Of a stretch of 64,000 nt of DNA, positions 1-13,100 are shown piece by piece; within the stretch, counting starts at the first letter, position 1, and each line of letters begins with the position of its first letter. The stretch comes from Allodiplogaster sudhausi (Eukaryota; Nematoda; Chromadorea; Rhabditida; Diplogasteridae), in assembly GCA_945643635.1 (NCBI GenBank), contig CALZFC010000030.1:950501-1014500 (forward strand). Reading direction: 5' to 3'. The position numbers and the translations under genes are program-made. A model generated the notes under the pieces. It had not been told where the DNA came from. It saw only the letters and a program-made list of their open reading frames with translations, and did not search any database.

Positions 1-243
1 GTCTGACTAGGAGGGAAGAATTACAATCGATTGCAGCAAGATGTAACAGCTTTTTGTTGTGCTCGGAAGAACGATATAGCTATGGCCTCATGAGATAATT
101 TCAGGCGGTAGAAGTACATATGTTCAGGAATCTCAAGAAATGGCATCTTTTTAATTTATATATGTATTTATGAATATGGCTTTTTATATTTATATATTTT
201 TCTGAATTAGAAAGTGTAAGAAAGTCACACCTCAATTGCGCAG

Positions 244-2043
244 AGCGAGGAGAGCGAAAAGAGCTGGACGAAGTGCGCGAGTTGGCTGCGGATCAACTGC
301 ATCAGATGTTCATAGCGGACCAGCAGCTGCTCAAGCTCGTCCTTTGGCAGGTAGTTCGGGGTTTTGGGGGTTAATCTAGGGTTTTATACCCTGGTCAGTT
401 AGTAATTACCATTCAGAGGACTAGCTAGGACAGGGGCTGCTGCTTTCGTTTATTGAAAAACTTAATAGATCAAGATAAGTTTGGTACTCCAATCGCTGAC
501 ATTATCATCAGAAGCGCGTCTCCTATCTCTCCCGCTCTTCCGTCTCTCTCCCTCTCTCTCACAATCAGTCTTTTCTCTCCCTGCCTCTCCCTCCCTGTCT
601 CTCTCTTTCCTCCTCCACTCTCTCTCTCTCTCTCTCCTCTCCCCTATCTCTCCATCCTCTCTCCTCTCTGTCTCTCTCTCCCCCTGTCTCTTTCCTTCTT
701 CACTCTCTCTATTCCCTCTACTCTTTTTTTTCTCTCTCTCTCTTCCCTCTACTCTCTCTCTCTCTCTCTCAGATGTTCCCCCTCCGCATGCTGCCCTGGC
801 TAGTGCACTCGGTGCCGTCGATGCACGTTGCCCTTCCGATGATCGACGAGTTCCTCGTCAACTCGGATCTCTCCCGCCGAGTCTTTGCTGTCGCTCTCGC
901 TGTAGAGCTCTCCAAGGAGGTCGTGGATAAATTTTGAATAGTTCTGTTTCCCGCCAAAAGAAATATTATTTCCTTTTCTTTATGATTTTATTCTGATGGT
1001 TGGTCATAAAAAACAATTCTGAATAGCGTTTTATTACTTCAGACATGCATATACTTCTTAAATTGTCGTCTGATATGTCTCATTGAAGCAAGAACCGTTT
1101 GGCTGTAGTTCTCTTCCCTACCATACCCTTACAATTATATCTAGATCGCCCACCTGTTAATTACAGTATTCTTAGTCCAATCTCGACCACCTATAGGAAT
1201 ACCGTAATATCTTTTCAGTACCGTATAGCGACTTCCCTGGTGACGACGGAAAAGGTGCTGGACGTCCTACGCACAGTGCAGCGACTTGCTCCGACCAAGA
1301 CGCATCTCTCGCTCTTTGCAAGGGTTACTCCGTGGCTTTCCGGAGTTATTCAGGTCGGTCGAGGGAAGAGGATTTTTTTAGGGGCCGTTAATTAGTAAAT
1401 TTAATAATTAAAGCAATGAGAAATCTACCGAGTAACATTTTTAATCATTCCAGACTCCATTAAAAGGTAGCTGAAGGATTGAAATGCTGTAGGAAACAGG
1501 CTCACGGAAAATGGGACGTAGTGGAAGAAATTAAAACATATTCGTATTGCTCTCGAAAAAGGCTTGCAGTACAATAATCGGAAATATTGGCGAGAACTCG
1601 TTGTTGTTGTTGTGGTGGTTTTCCCACAACCGGAGGTAATCCCAAAACTTGAAGTATTCCTAAAAATTGAGGTATTCCCACAACTTGCTGGCGACGCAAC
1701 GCGCCTTCTCATTCATGCTTCAAATGTTGCCAAGGTTTTTTTAAAAGTTTACTTTTTATTCCTTTTTAATTCGATTCTATAGCTGCTGCTGATAACTGCC
1801 ACTTCTTTAAAGTAACTGTGTATTTGCACTTTTAAATTACTGCCTTATGGTTTATTTGTTTGTATAATTTGTTTAAGTACATTTTATAAAAATTATCTGG
1901 ACGAAAAATCTTATTTGTGTCCTTTTCAGTCCCGAGTCGCGCTGAACTCGCTGGTCATTCGGACGATGAATGATGACGTATCCGATTTGGTTGACGAGAT
2001 TGACCACGCCATTGCACGAGCAGCTGACGGAGTCCTCATCTAG
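244..2043 (+). CDS. ints-2: Integrator complex subunit 2 (INTS2), C-terminal exons
   Basis: Four joined exons: 244-350, 773-919, 1219-1353 and 1930-2043 (TAG stop). All junctions are GT-AG and the last three exons keep the frame exactly. The peptide includes DQLHQMFIADQQLLKLV, then LVHSVPSMHVALPMIDEFL, then FAVALAVEL, which follow the order and spacing of the conserved C-terminal region of metazoan INTS2 (the motif ending PSMHxxLDFI is characteristic). INTS2 is a scaffold subunit of the nuclear Integrator complex, which cleaves snRNA 3' ends and attenuates RNA polymerase II. The N-terminal part lies left of the window, and the first exon boundary (acceptor near 243) is less certain than the others. 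The intron before exon 773 is mostly (CT)n. A polyadenylation signal follows at 2297. Assignment is from recalled family sequence, not from a search. Confidence 0.8.
351..772 (+). repeat. CT microsatellite filling an INTS2 intron
   Basis: From about 520 to the acceptor at 772 the intron is nearly pure pyrimidine (CT, CTC, TTC). The polypyrimidine tract of the splice acceptor is continuous with the microsatellite. Confidence 0.85.
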
Positions 2044-2296
2044 TGTTGTGGTGGCATTGATGAATGGTGAACATTCTCAATTCAACAAAATGCCAGGTGA
2101 GCAGTCACAATTGAATTACTGACTTTAGTGAACATTCACAATTGATTGATTACTTGGTGAACATTAACGATTGAATCAGTATCATTGATTTTGTTTTGTT
2201 GATCAGATATCGAATTGAACACATCATTCGTAGAGGTTTAAGCATCGTTAACGTTACTGCCCCTTTTTTCTCTATTTATCACACTCTTTCGCATAT

Positions 2297-2302
2297 AATA
2301 AA
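2297..2302 (+). terminator. Polyadenylation signal of the INTS2 gene
   Basis: AATAAA lies 254 bp after the INTS2 stop codon, in an AT-rich 3' region. It is the first canonical signal downstream of the stop. Confidence 0.5.
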
Positions 2303-2413
2303 TGAAAAAGAATGACTACTGCTTTTAGCTCTTCTTTTTCATTCAATATTTTATGTGCTTTCTTTATTGTTTTACTTTCTTCGGTTGTTATTCTTCTATG
2401 CTGGTTGTCGCAG

Positions 2414-2894
2414 GAATTGGCAGGTTTTGTTGATCTCGTGGTTCGAGACTATTGGCTAAATTATACGTATGTTGTTGAATTTTTTTTATAAAAAATTGGT
2501 ACTGGTCACCGCTTCCTCACAACAGCAGAGAATAAGAAAGCTCTTGAAAAAGAGGTGTCGAAAATTGCATACTGAAGAAGTAAATGACGATGAGAAAACG
2601 AGTTTTCATGGTCGGAGGACTGCCTATTATAATTATATCGATCACTCCAGCGTCTATAAACCATATTTACCCGGCACTCTTGCTGAAGATCAAAACGGCA
2701 TTGCTGCACTTTTCTATTTTCGTCCGAAGCACGAAATGCTCAAAATACATTGCTCGTTTATGTTGCAAACTTCTCGTTCGTAGTAATTCACTTTACTCCA
2801 TTTTCAAAGGCTGCCACCATATTTAGCGATCGACGGTTTGCTGGTCTTAGCAAGAACAACCTGAATCTTACTCTGACATCAGGCTCTCTCTATT

Positions 2895-2944
<50 letters not shown>

Positions 2945-2956
2945 GCATTCTCTCTC

Positions 2957-3003
<47 letters not shown>

Positions 3004-3291
3004 TCTGTCTCTATCTCTCTCTCCTATATATATCTCTCTCTCTCTCTCGCTCTATTGTCTGTTCTCTCTCTCTCTATCTCTCGCTCTGCTGTCTGTTCTC
3101 TCTCTCTCTCTCTCTCTCTCGTTCTCTCTGACTCTCTCTCTCTCTCTTTCCGCGATAACCCGGACTTGGGCTGGTAATTCTTATTCTAAAATGCCTAAAA
3201 GGGTTAAGGAAATGCCTAAAGAGGGTCTCTTCTTTTGTCTGCTTTAGCAAATTCGACAAGTTCGCGAATGATCTCCCGAACATCCGATCCG
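2414..3291 (+). CDS. Possible sorting-nexin PXA-domain exons (fragment)
   Basis: Two candidate exons, 2414-2466 and 3248-3291, are flanked by TCGCAG/GTATGT and TTTAG/GTAATG signals and join in phase. They give LAGFVDLVVRDYWLNY followed by TKFDKFANDLPNIRS. This resembles the PXA-domain stretch of SNX13/14/19/25-type sorting nexins, in which a hydrophobic LVxRDYVxxWY motif is followed by xISxDExFxxxIR. No further exons could be joined with confidence, and the intron between the two contains a long CT microsatellite (2880-3150). It may be a fragment or pseudogene. An alternative is chance similarity, because only 32 residues are covered. Confidence 0.3.
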
Positions 3292-3359
3292 GTAATGACT
3301 TCCTGGCGATCTCCACTCGGATTCCCCTGCCATAAATAGAAGTGCCCTCGTTAGCCACA

Positions 3360-4062
3360 GTGTTCTCCTCTATTCCATGGGAAAGAAGGATTAAAAGATA
3401 TTCCGTGAGAAAATTGAACTTTGAACTTTAAGCCGAACTGTCGTTGTACTTTGAAAGTGCAGTTATATAAGGAGAACAATTTCTCTGTTGCCTTTATTTC
3501 TACACCTTTTCCAGCACTTCGCCTTGCCGCGTCGCACTCGATTTACTCTACTTGTTGTTTGCCATCGTTTACCTGATCGTAACCGAAAAACAGAAAAATC
3601 CAGGTCCGAACCGCTCCATCAACGCTCTTTTTGAGACCCGAAAATTAAAAGTTAGGATTGCCCACAATATTTTCTTCGAAAATGGCTTACCTACTAATTT
3701 TTCGAGGTCCTAGTAGGTCTTGCCCATCTCTTTTGTGGGTCCTCGGACCCCCGTCTTTTTTCCTTGCCGGAAGAATGCAGCTGTTGAACGTTGAACGTCA
3801 CTTTCTAGCATCGTTTACACTTTAGTTTTCTAAGAATGCTTAGAGAGACTTAAAGAATAGCCGCAGAGAAAGAGGTTTGTAAAGGGCCGATAGCCCATTT
3901 GGAATTCTCGTGTGCGCTTTCTCCAGAAAATACGGCCTCACCTGGTAATAATCATCCGTTATGCATTCGGGCTTCGGGCGTCACTCTTCAACTCTTTCTA
4001 TCTTTTTCTCTCTTTTTCTCTCCATTTCTCTGCGTCTCTCGCCGATCCATTAATCTCGATTC

Positions 4063-4113
<51 letters not shown>

Positions 4114-6754
4114 TTCTCTGTCTCTCTCTCAATCTTTGTCTCTCTCTCTCTCTGTCTCATCATGTCTCTCTCACTCTCTATTCTACCTTGACATGTTAAT
4201 GGCCCAGAGTCAAAGCTCCAGATGAATTTCCAGCAAACTGAGAACAGGAAGTCCGCGGACCATGATTCGCATACTCTTCCGGCTCTCTTTTTAACTCTTC
4301 TATCTCTCTCTCTTTCTCTCTCTCTCTTTCAGTGTCCCTCTCTGTCTCTGCCTGTCTCTCTTTTTCTCATTCTCTCTCTCCTCAGTAACTATCTCTCTCA
4401 ATCCCCTCTCCCTCTCTGTCTCTCTCTCTCTCTCTCTCGCTCTCTCCCTCCTCCACAAAACTTCTCCCATGTCTCACCACCTTGCCCTTTGATGTGTGGT
4501 TGTCCCCCAACCGTGTCCTCTGAACTCTTGCCGTCTTGCTTCCTCGAAAGAATGTAGTGGAGAGCATCTTCGAGTCGCTTCTCCTTTTCTCGCCTTCCTC
4601 TTCCTCGTTGCCACGTGGCGACGCCTGAGTTGGTGCCAAAATTTCGGGCAAAAAAAAAGATCTCAAAAAACGCGATTCTTGAACACGTCAGTTGCGACTT
4701 TTTACATACACTCATAAACAATTTTTGCACACTTTTCTTACGGTCCCTTTTTTCTCGATTTTGTTATTTTTATAATATTATTGTATAGGCATAATATTGC
4801 CTAACATAGGACAAAATATGATGTTTTTTCGGGTTCTTCATGCATTGGAACCAGTCTGCGAAATATTGTTAATTTTGTTTATTTCATTAAAATACTATAA
4901 ATCTTTGTCGAAACGCCTTGGCCCACATGCAGCTCATTCTCATTTGGGAGTCCCTAGTGGGGAAGCCAATGATGTCACTTCATGTGCGTGTGAGAGTGTT
5001 TCCTTCATCTTATTCTTAGCCTGCCTTGTTCTGGCTGATGGTGAGATCGAGTGCATCACAACACGCGGTTATCTCATGTGCATGATTAGTGAGGAGCTGT
5101 ACTAAGCTCCGCCCCCTTGTTTCCCACGGGTTTCTCTGTCTTTATCCTTCTTGCCTGGCTCAGAGGCTCACGTATAGCCATCCTTTCATTCATTTGTATT
5201 CAACCATATTTTTCCATCCTAAATTTATTCTGTCCTTGAATGCTCTCAACCGATAATAGAAGTGTATAATTATATTGGCTGCAAAAATTGAAAAAAAACA
5301 AGACGACTTTGCCGAATTTCTTGAACCATTTGTTTTATTTATTTATTTTTAAAAAAAGTATTCAAACCCCCCGAAAGACCCCTAAAAAGGAGTCAACTCC
5401 CTTTGCTCCATAAGTGATGCATAGTAATCGGTGGTAGACTGAGTCAACGTTTCATTGTGGCACCTAGCCAAGCGTCCGTGAATATACATAGTATGCAATG
5501 TATGCTCGAAACAAAATTCCTTATCAAGGATAGTCTTTTGCCACATCGATACATCAATAACCTAAAGTAAGAGTAGCTGAAGATCCCTCTGATTCTGGCT
5601 GGCTGAGTGAGTGCGCGAGAGAGTGGCACAGCATGGATGGATGGAGACACGTTGTGTGGCTCTCGCCTGGCCGCCGGCTGTTTCTTTGGCCGCCCGCGAC
5701 ATCGCCATTTGCATCTCATAAAGCGGCAGCCCGGTGGCAGACGAATCCGAACGTTCTGACTGGCGAGGGAGAGAGAGAGTGAGAGAGAGCGTGAGAGAGA
5801 GAAAGAGAGGAACAGAACAAGAACTGAAGAAGAACGAGAGCGAGAGTAGAGAGTGCAGAGAGAGAGAGAGAGAGAAAAGATGAAGACAGTGAGAGAGCAG
5901 AGAGAGAGAGAGAAAGAGAGAGAGAGAAAGAGAGCAAGAGAAGAGAGTTGAGAGAGAAAGCGAGATAGAGTGAGAGGAGAGAGAGAGAGCAGAGAAAGAG
6001 AGAATGAGAGCAGAGACTCCGACCTCCATCCGATTTCCCTTGATTACGTTGTGCGACATCTTCTTCTTCTTCGATGCCGCCCTTCAACTCGCTCTGAACC
6101 CCCCCCCCCTCTTCGCCTGTTGCTCTCCCCTCCTCGCCCCTCCTCTCCCTCCCTCCCCCCCCCCCAACGTCATAGTGCACGCACTCAAGGAGAGTCCCCG
6201 GAATCGTTATCATCAGAAGCCTCATAAGGCTTCTCATATGCCATTCGGTCATCGCGTTACGTTCCCAAGCAGCAAAAAAAGCATAAAATAATAATCCGTT
6301 TAATAAATCGAGATTATTTTGCTGCTTTTACTCGGCGGGTATTTATTAATTTTTTTACATTAATTTTATTTCAAAAAAAGAAGTGCTCAGAACCCCTCTA
6401 GTCTAGTCTTGGAAAGTTGGCGACAAAAAGCGTCCTGGGGCTTATGTATGAACATACGTGTTGAATTTCATGGCGGATCGAGCGCGAAATATTTTCACGT
6501 GGCCTTTATTTCTTCTTCTTCTTCTTCCTCATATCCGCTTTCGTCTTTCATTCGTTAGACAGAGAGCGAATCCATTTACACACATCCTACCACTCATTTA
6601 TCTTACTTAGTCTATTTCTCTTTCTCGTAACTCCCTCGCTCTTTCTCTCTCTGTCTCTGCCTCTCTCTCTCTTGCTCCGCCTCTCTTTCCCTCTCTCTTT
6701 CCCTCTCTCTTTCCCTCTCTCTTTCTCTCTCTCTCTATCTTTCTCTCTCTCTTG

Positions 6755-6789
<35 letters not shown>

Positions 6790-8277
6790 GTTCTCTCTCT
6801 CTCTCTCCATCGTCAACAGCGTCGCCTTCTGCGTCGGACATATTTGTTCATCGAAGACCGGCGGTCTGCCGCTGGCACCGCGATGAGGAAACGAAAGAGA
6901 TACATGCTTGTCGAGCGCATCTCTAAATTTCTCTCTCCATCTCTGCACTCTCTCTCTCCTCGTCTTTCTTTCTCACACTCTGCTCTCTCCGTGAATCTCT
7001 CGCTCTCTTCCTCATTTGTCAACTCCTTCAAGCTCCCGCACTCTCCTATTTTCTTACCCAGATTGACCACATCTTCAATCTCTCCCTCTTCCTCTCTCTC
7101 TCACAGTCTCTCTCCCTATTGCTCTCTCTCTATCTTGCTCTCTCTATCTCAATCTCCCTCTTTCTCTCTCTCTCTCTCTTCCCTCTTTATCTGTCTCTCT
7201 TTCTCTCCCTCCTCCTCATTCGTCTTCCTTACCAGAACCATTTCCTGAGAGCACACACACAAGCTGTTTCCGGAAGAATCGGCGCATTCCCTCGCACTTT
7301 GAATCAGTCTCAGCTCTCACATTTTTTTCATTTAGCCTTCTCTCTTTCTCTGGCAATTGCACAACTCACCTTATTCGGACTCTCTCTCTTAGTCTTTCTC
7401 TCTCTCTCTCTTAGGCTCTCTCTTAGTCTCTTTCTCTCTTACTCTCTCTCTCTCGCTCTAACTCTCTCTCTTACTCTCTCTCTCCCTTTTTCTCTCTTAT
7501 CTCTCCTTCTCCCTCAGCTCTCTTAATCTAAAAAGAAGATGAGAAGCGGGGCCAAGCCGGAAGCTGCTAGCCTTTCCGTCTGGTCCCTCTCAATGAAAAG
7601 ACGCACTCGTCCGTGGTACGGCTCCCCCTGGACGACGTATTTTCAAAATAGTAGCAAAACAAAACCTTTTTTCATGCCCTTCCAAGCACCCGATACTTGC
7701 CGGCGTTTATTGTCATGCGATAGCTTTGTTTTCTTCCACAGTATATATTTTAATGCGACTGCTACTGTCTGATTGTGAGACGGAACGCAGACGAACCTAC
7801 ATACATATCTTTTCTCCACAAAGAAACCGAAAGCCGACTTCCCACCCCCACCGAGTGTAATTAATATCTTCTGGATATAAATTATTTTCCTTATACATAC
7901 TACATTATCTTTTTGACATTTGTTTTTAATAGTTACATGTAAATTTGTAAATATTGAGACGATATTGCATCACCAATTTCAAAAGTGCAGGCGTCCACGA
8001 TTTCTTTAGACCGAACTGACGCCCTCTTGCAGTGGCTTCTTCTTCTTCTTCATCTTCTTCTCACAATTGCACGCGGCCATTTATTATTAATCCATTTATC
8101 TATTTATCCATGCACATGAATTTGACATGAGCGTTCGGCCGGCCTGAAATATGCGTGCTCTTTATAGAGAATAAACTATCTGTGATGCATTAAGATATGT
8201 GGTAATTTGAGCTCGGTCGATAAGGTTTCTCACGCTCTTACATATTATCTTTCTTTTCAACTTTTTTCTCTCTCTCT

Positions 8278-8327
<50 letters not shown>

Positions 8328-8732
8328 CTTTCTCTCTCTCTCTCTCTGATCCCTCTCTCTATCTCTTCTTCTTTCTCAGCGCACTCTTTCTCTACTCCTC
8401 CAGAGAGTTCGTAGATGAGTTCAGCAGAAGTTCACAGCCATTGGAGCGGTGTTCCAGGAAACGCCTACACCCTTACCGCTGATCCCTTATCTTTCTTTCC
8501 CTCGCTCTCTCTTCATCTCTCTAACTTTCTCTCTCTGTCTCTCTCTCTCTCTCTCTTTCTTTCCCTGACATGGCCTTTCCTAGCAAGTTTACACTCTGTC
8601 CATGAATTTTGTTAGCCTGAAGGGCCCGAAGAGAACGCGGAAAGTGGACAAGAAACAATGGGAAACAGCGAGCCGAATTGGACACAGAGTTTAGAGGCTT
8701 CAAGTGTTGAAGAACACATCCCATCTCTATCA

Positions 8733-8779
<47 letters not shown>

Positions 8780-8858
8780 CTCTCTCGCTCTCTTTCTCTC
8801 GCTCTCTTTCTCTCTATCTCTCATTTCCACTACTTCCTTCTCTGTCTCTCTGTCTCTG

Positions 8859-8889
<31 letters not shown>

Positions 8890-9150
8890 GTCTCTCTCTC
8901 TCTATTTCTCTCTATTTCTCTCTCTCAGAATCTCTCTCCCTCTGTCTCTCGTCTTCTCGCGTTCTCTATTCTTCACCTAATCTATTGCGCTCTCTGGCCA
9001 AAAAGTGAATATAACGTGTTAAATAAAATAACATTTGTTTGAGAATGGATAGTGGATAAGCATTTTTTTTTTGAGAGAAAGCGAGACAGAGTGCACGAGA
9101 AAGGGAAAAGGAGAGAGACAAAAAAGAATGTGGGAGAGAACAAGCGAGAA

Positions 9151-9183
<33 letters not shown>

Positions 9184-10176
9184 AAGAGAGAGAGCGAGTG
9201 AGAGAGAGAGCGAACATGCAGAAAAGCGATCGAAAAATTTGCTGGAAAAGTTGAGGGCATAGAACAGAATGACCTCGAACAGACTTTCTCTTCTCTTCTA
9301 TTCCTAGATAGCTTCCTCATACTAATGTCGACCCATGACTGTCAAACCATATAAATATCTTATGTAAATTTTCCAGCCATAATTTCTCTGCCCTTTTGTG
9401 CACTTTTCTCACATTTTCCGTCTCATATTTCCTTATTCCATCAGATCTCTGCGAAAACTCTTCTTTCCTTGTTGATCCTCCAGCATCGAGAGACTTCTCC
9501 ATTAGTTGGCAGAGGGGCAGAGAGATGAGAGCTTTTAGTCGGGTGCAAACGCATTAGGACGCATGATGGAGTGGATGGAATAAAAATGAACAGATAGAGT
9601 TTCGATAACGCCTCGGCAGAATGGCATCATAGTGATAACTTGGACGCATTTCTCTCACAATCAGTGATTAAACTGCTTCAAGCTCTCTTCAATTTCGCCA
9701 ACACATTCGTCTGATACTGACTTATTTCGTGATTTTTTATTTATTTTCAATATTCTATATATTGATAGTTCTTTTTCAACTGATTTTTTTCGCGACCTCT
9801 AAATATAATGGAAAGAAAAGATTATTAAGGAAGCACTAAAGTCAGGTGTAATCAATCTGAATTTTCGTGACCGTTGCAGTCGCGTCTCTCTGAATCACAT
9901 GCTCTCCCGCTCTTGTCTCAGGCAAAATGGCGCCAATTCAAAATTCAGTTTTTTTGGCTCCTTCAAGTTTGACACGCGCCTCCTTCGACAGAGCTGGCTG
10001 GGCCTGTGAGATGACTGAAGTTTCGTTTGATCGCGAGCAGCAGAAAGCCGTCGTGTGACAAAGGAGGGGGAATCTCTGGCACGCCTGGCACGGTGCTAAG
10101 AAAGGCACTTAAAGGAGTTCGTCAACAACAATTTTTTGGCACTTTGCCAATCGATAAGTTAAAAATAAAAAGAGCC
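3360..10176. other. Gene-poor, microsatellite-rich interval
   Basis: No multi-exon gene could be supported here. CT blocks lie at about 4060-4170, 4290-4450, 6610-6810, 6930-7510, 8260-8400, 8500-8560 and 8730-8960. GA blocks lie at about 5760-6010 and 9075-9220. Long open frames in this interval come from translating (CT)n as Leu-Ser or (GA)n as Arg-Glu and are not genes. Short non-repetitive islands (about 5580-5760, 6170-6290, 6820-6930, 7540-7700, 8400-8480) have balanced composition and might hold isolated exons on either strand, but none can be joined to another. Confidence 0.6.
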
Positions 10177-13100
10177 ATGAACATGACGGTGGACGGCGCG
10201 TCGGCGGCGCTCTTCGCGCACCGCGTCAATCTGCTCTCGCTGCTGTGGAGCATCGGCCAGGCCGGCCAAGCAGTTCAGCAAGCGGCTGCGGCTGGGCAGC
10301 AGCAACTGCAAATGCCGCCGGCACTCAGCAGGCCCGACCAGGTCAATCGGGGGCAGTTAATTCATATATCGATTGTAGTTATTGATTCGTTGATTAGTAT
10401 CTTTTCTGGATGACATATGTATGTACAAAGTGTAAGAAGAAGCGCAAAGTACATACATAATAATAGCTAAAATTAATATGCATGTGTGTATGTAGATATT
10501 TATGTCACTAATAAGAAAATAAATTGGATGATTTCGCATGAATTACAAAGGTCTTTCAGGCACTTCCAACACTTGCAATGACTGCGTCTCGGCCGCCATC
10601 TTTAGCTGAGAAGCCAGACTCATCGCTAGTCTCCGCTGCATTTCCATCCTCTGCTCAATCGCTCGACAGCGGCGCATGCGAGTCTGTCAACACTTTATGC
10701 TTCTATTAGACGTAACATATGCTTTCAAAGTTATGCTACATATAATATAATATTCATGAACTAAACATTCAACTTGGCAACGAATGGGGAAGAGTGCGGA
10801 ATAATTTTTTTTTTTTTTAAATTTTAAATTTTCGCGCTTTCAGTGAGAGCGTCTACGACGACATTGGCCAGTACATCAAGGAAATTCTGGATGGAAAGTC
10901 AGTGCTGCCATGTTGTTCTGTTTATGTAAGTATATTTTACTTACTAAACAGTAAGAAAAAAACGACTGAACATCAAAATCTTCATCAAAAATTGAAGTGA
11001 GGTCTAACAAAGAAATTATGATATACATACATATGTATAAACATTGTATAAGTATCGATTAAAAATGAAATGTTCGGTTTTTTTTTTAATTTTTTAAATG
11101 TAAATATAATAAAGCTAACACATTTCTCTCTCTCTCTCTCTCTCTCTCTTGCCAGATACAACAAGAATTCGGTGCCTTCGAAGGCGTCCGCGACTGTTGT
11201 CACGATCGAATTCGTTATTCAGACTATTGCGCAAATCTCGGAGATCTCCTCGAGCTTCACGCTCGACTTGATGTTCAGGTACACACAAGTTCCATTTTTT
11301 TAATGCTCCATACTACATTTATAATTGTGCTCAGATGGTGGAGAAGCCAAGAGGATTTGTTTTGGCTTCTTATTGCATATATTTATTTAAAATTTGCAAA
11401 AAAAGATATCTTGAGCACTTTGTTTTATACCAGTTTTTTAAATACTTTATAAGCTTTCATTATATTATCTTTCAGAACGAGATAGAAAATAAGAAAATAA
11501 AGAAATTTATTGATTTATTGACTTTCTTCTTTCTCTCAAGCCAAATCTGGTACGATCCACGCCTGCGCTACGAGCACATCACGGGCTGCGTCCAGAATCT
11601 CACGCTCGACTACACGGTCATCGAAAAGATATGGACGCCCAACGTGTGCTTCGTCAACTCGAAGAAGACCGAGGTGAGAAGGGAGAGAGAGAGAGTGAGA
11701 GAGAGAGATAGAGAGAAACAGAGACGGAGAGAGAGAAAGAAGGTGAGAAAGAGAGATAGATAGAGAGAGAGAGAGAGGAAAGAAAGAGGAAAGAGAGAGA
11801 GAGAGATAGAGAGAGAGAGCGAGAGAGAGAGTGAATGAGACAGAGAGAAGTAGAGAGAGAGAGATCTGTAGAGAAAGAAAGTCACAAGAATAAAAAAGAA
11901 AAGAAAAGAACCGCGCCCCCTCAAATTCGAGCAAGAGTTAGCAAAACAGGAAGAAACTATTTGCATTTCATGCACTCGAAATGTGTATTTTTAGCAGCTA
12001 CGCCTTTAAAGGAGCGCTGATTGCGTAAGCTTTAAAATAGTAAGCAAGAAACGATGTAGGTTGATAAATTATGTAAATGCGTACACATGCATGTATGTAT
12101 TTATGTATGTTCCTTTTCTCTCTGCTATTATACATATCTCTCTCTCTCTCTCTCTTTCTCTCGCTCTCTCTATCGATCTCTAGCGATCTCTAAGTCTCTC
12201 ACTTTTCAGGTACACTCTTCGCCGATTCCCAACCTCTTTCTCATGATTTATCCGAACGGAACTGTTTGGGTAAGCGAGATATCAGGAAACATTTCGTTTA
12301 CTTTGTTCTATTTTCGTTTCTTTTCTTCTTCTTTCTTTTCCAAGCCAAGAACACACACAAGTCTGTTCAAGGTGAACTATCGCCTCCAAGTGATGGGGCC
12401 GTGCCTACTCGAGCTCGAACTCTTTCCTATGGATATCATGGTAGGAAGCAAAGATATCGCCTTTTTATTAATAATTATAATTATTTCTCAGTTAAGTAAG
12501 TTTATTAATTACTTACGTATACTTCAAAAATGTAAGTATGTTTCAGGTGTGCGAGCTCGTAATTGAGAGCTACGCCTACAACTCGGCCAAAGTCGTACTA
12601 AATTGGCGCGAGTGGAATCCGGTCGGTCGTGATGAAGACAGATCAATATTTTGACAGCTTTAAAACCGATATTTTGAAAGCTTAAATATATCTATTTTTT
12701 CAATTTTGATCTCTTTTGGACTGACTACTAGTACCTTTTGAAGGAGATCATAAGGGAAAAACTCCTACAACGATTCACGGCCCGATTGCTAAAACGTACG
12801 GTGTTAGCAATCCTCAGAAATGGATCTACTGCAACCTGGCCAAAAATGGCGAAAAACAAGACACTTTTTATTCGCCTTAGATCTCCTTTAAATGTAGAAA
12901 AATCTTGACAAGTTTTGATAAAGTAATCGTCAGGTGTTCTCGATCGCGAAGACAAAACTCGCCGACTTTACGCTCTATGGGCTGCAGTGGTCGAAGAACA
13001 ACTTTGAGTACGCGGCCGGAATGTGGGATCAGGTCAGAAATATTTACGTATGTCAAGGCAATTATTTAAAGACCTCACATGTTTTGGCAGTAGAAATTTA

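Noticed and set aside
453..930. Open frames rich in Leu-Ser
   Set aside because: They translate the CT microsatellite of an INTS2 intron; the true exon 773-919 is in another frame.
2881..3247. Ser-Leu repeat protein
   Set aside because: Pure (CT)n translation; no start context or homology.
4797..5105. 102-codon plus-strand frame
   Set aside because: No signal, motif or splice context; composition fits non-coding DNA.
6190..6252. Minus-strand frame ending EKPYEASDDNDSGDSP
   Set aside because: Looks like a possible acidic C-terminus, but there is no splice acceptor or upstream exon to support it.
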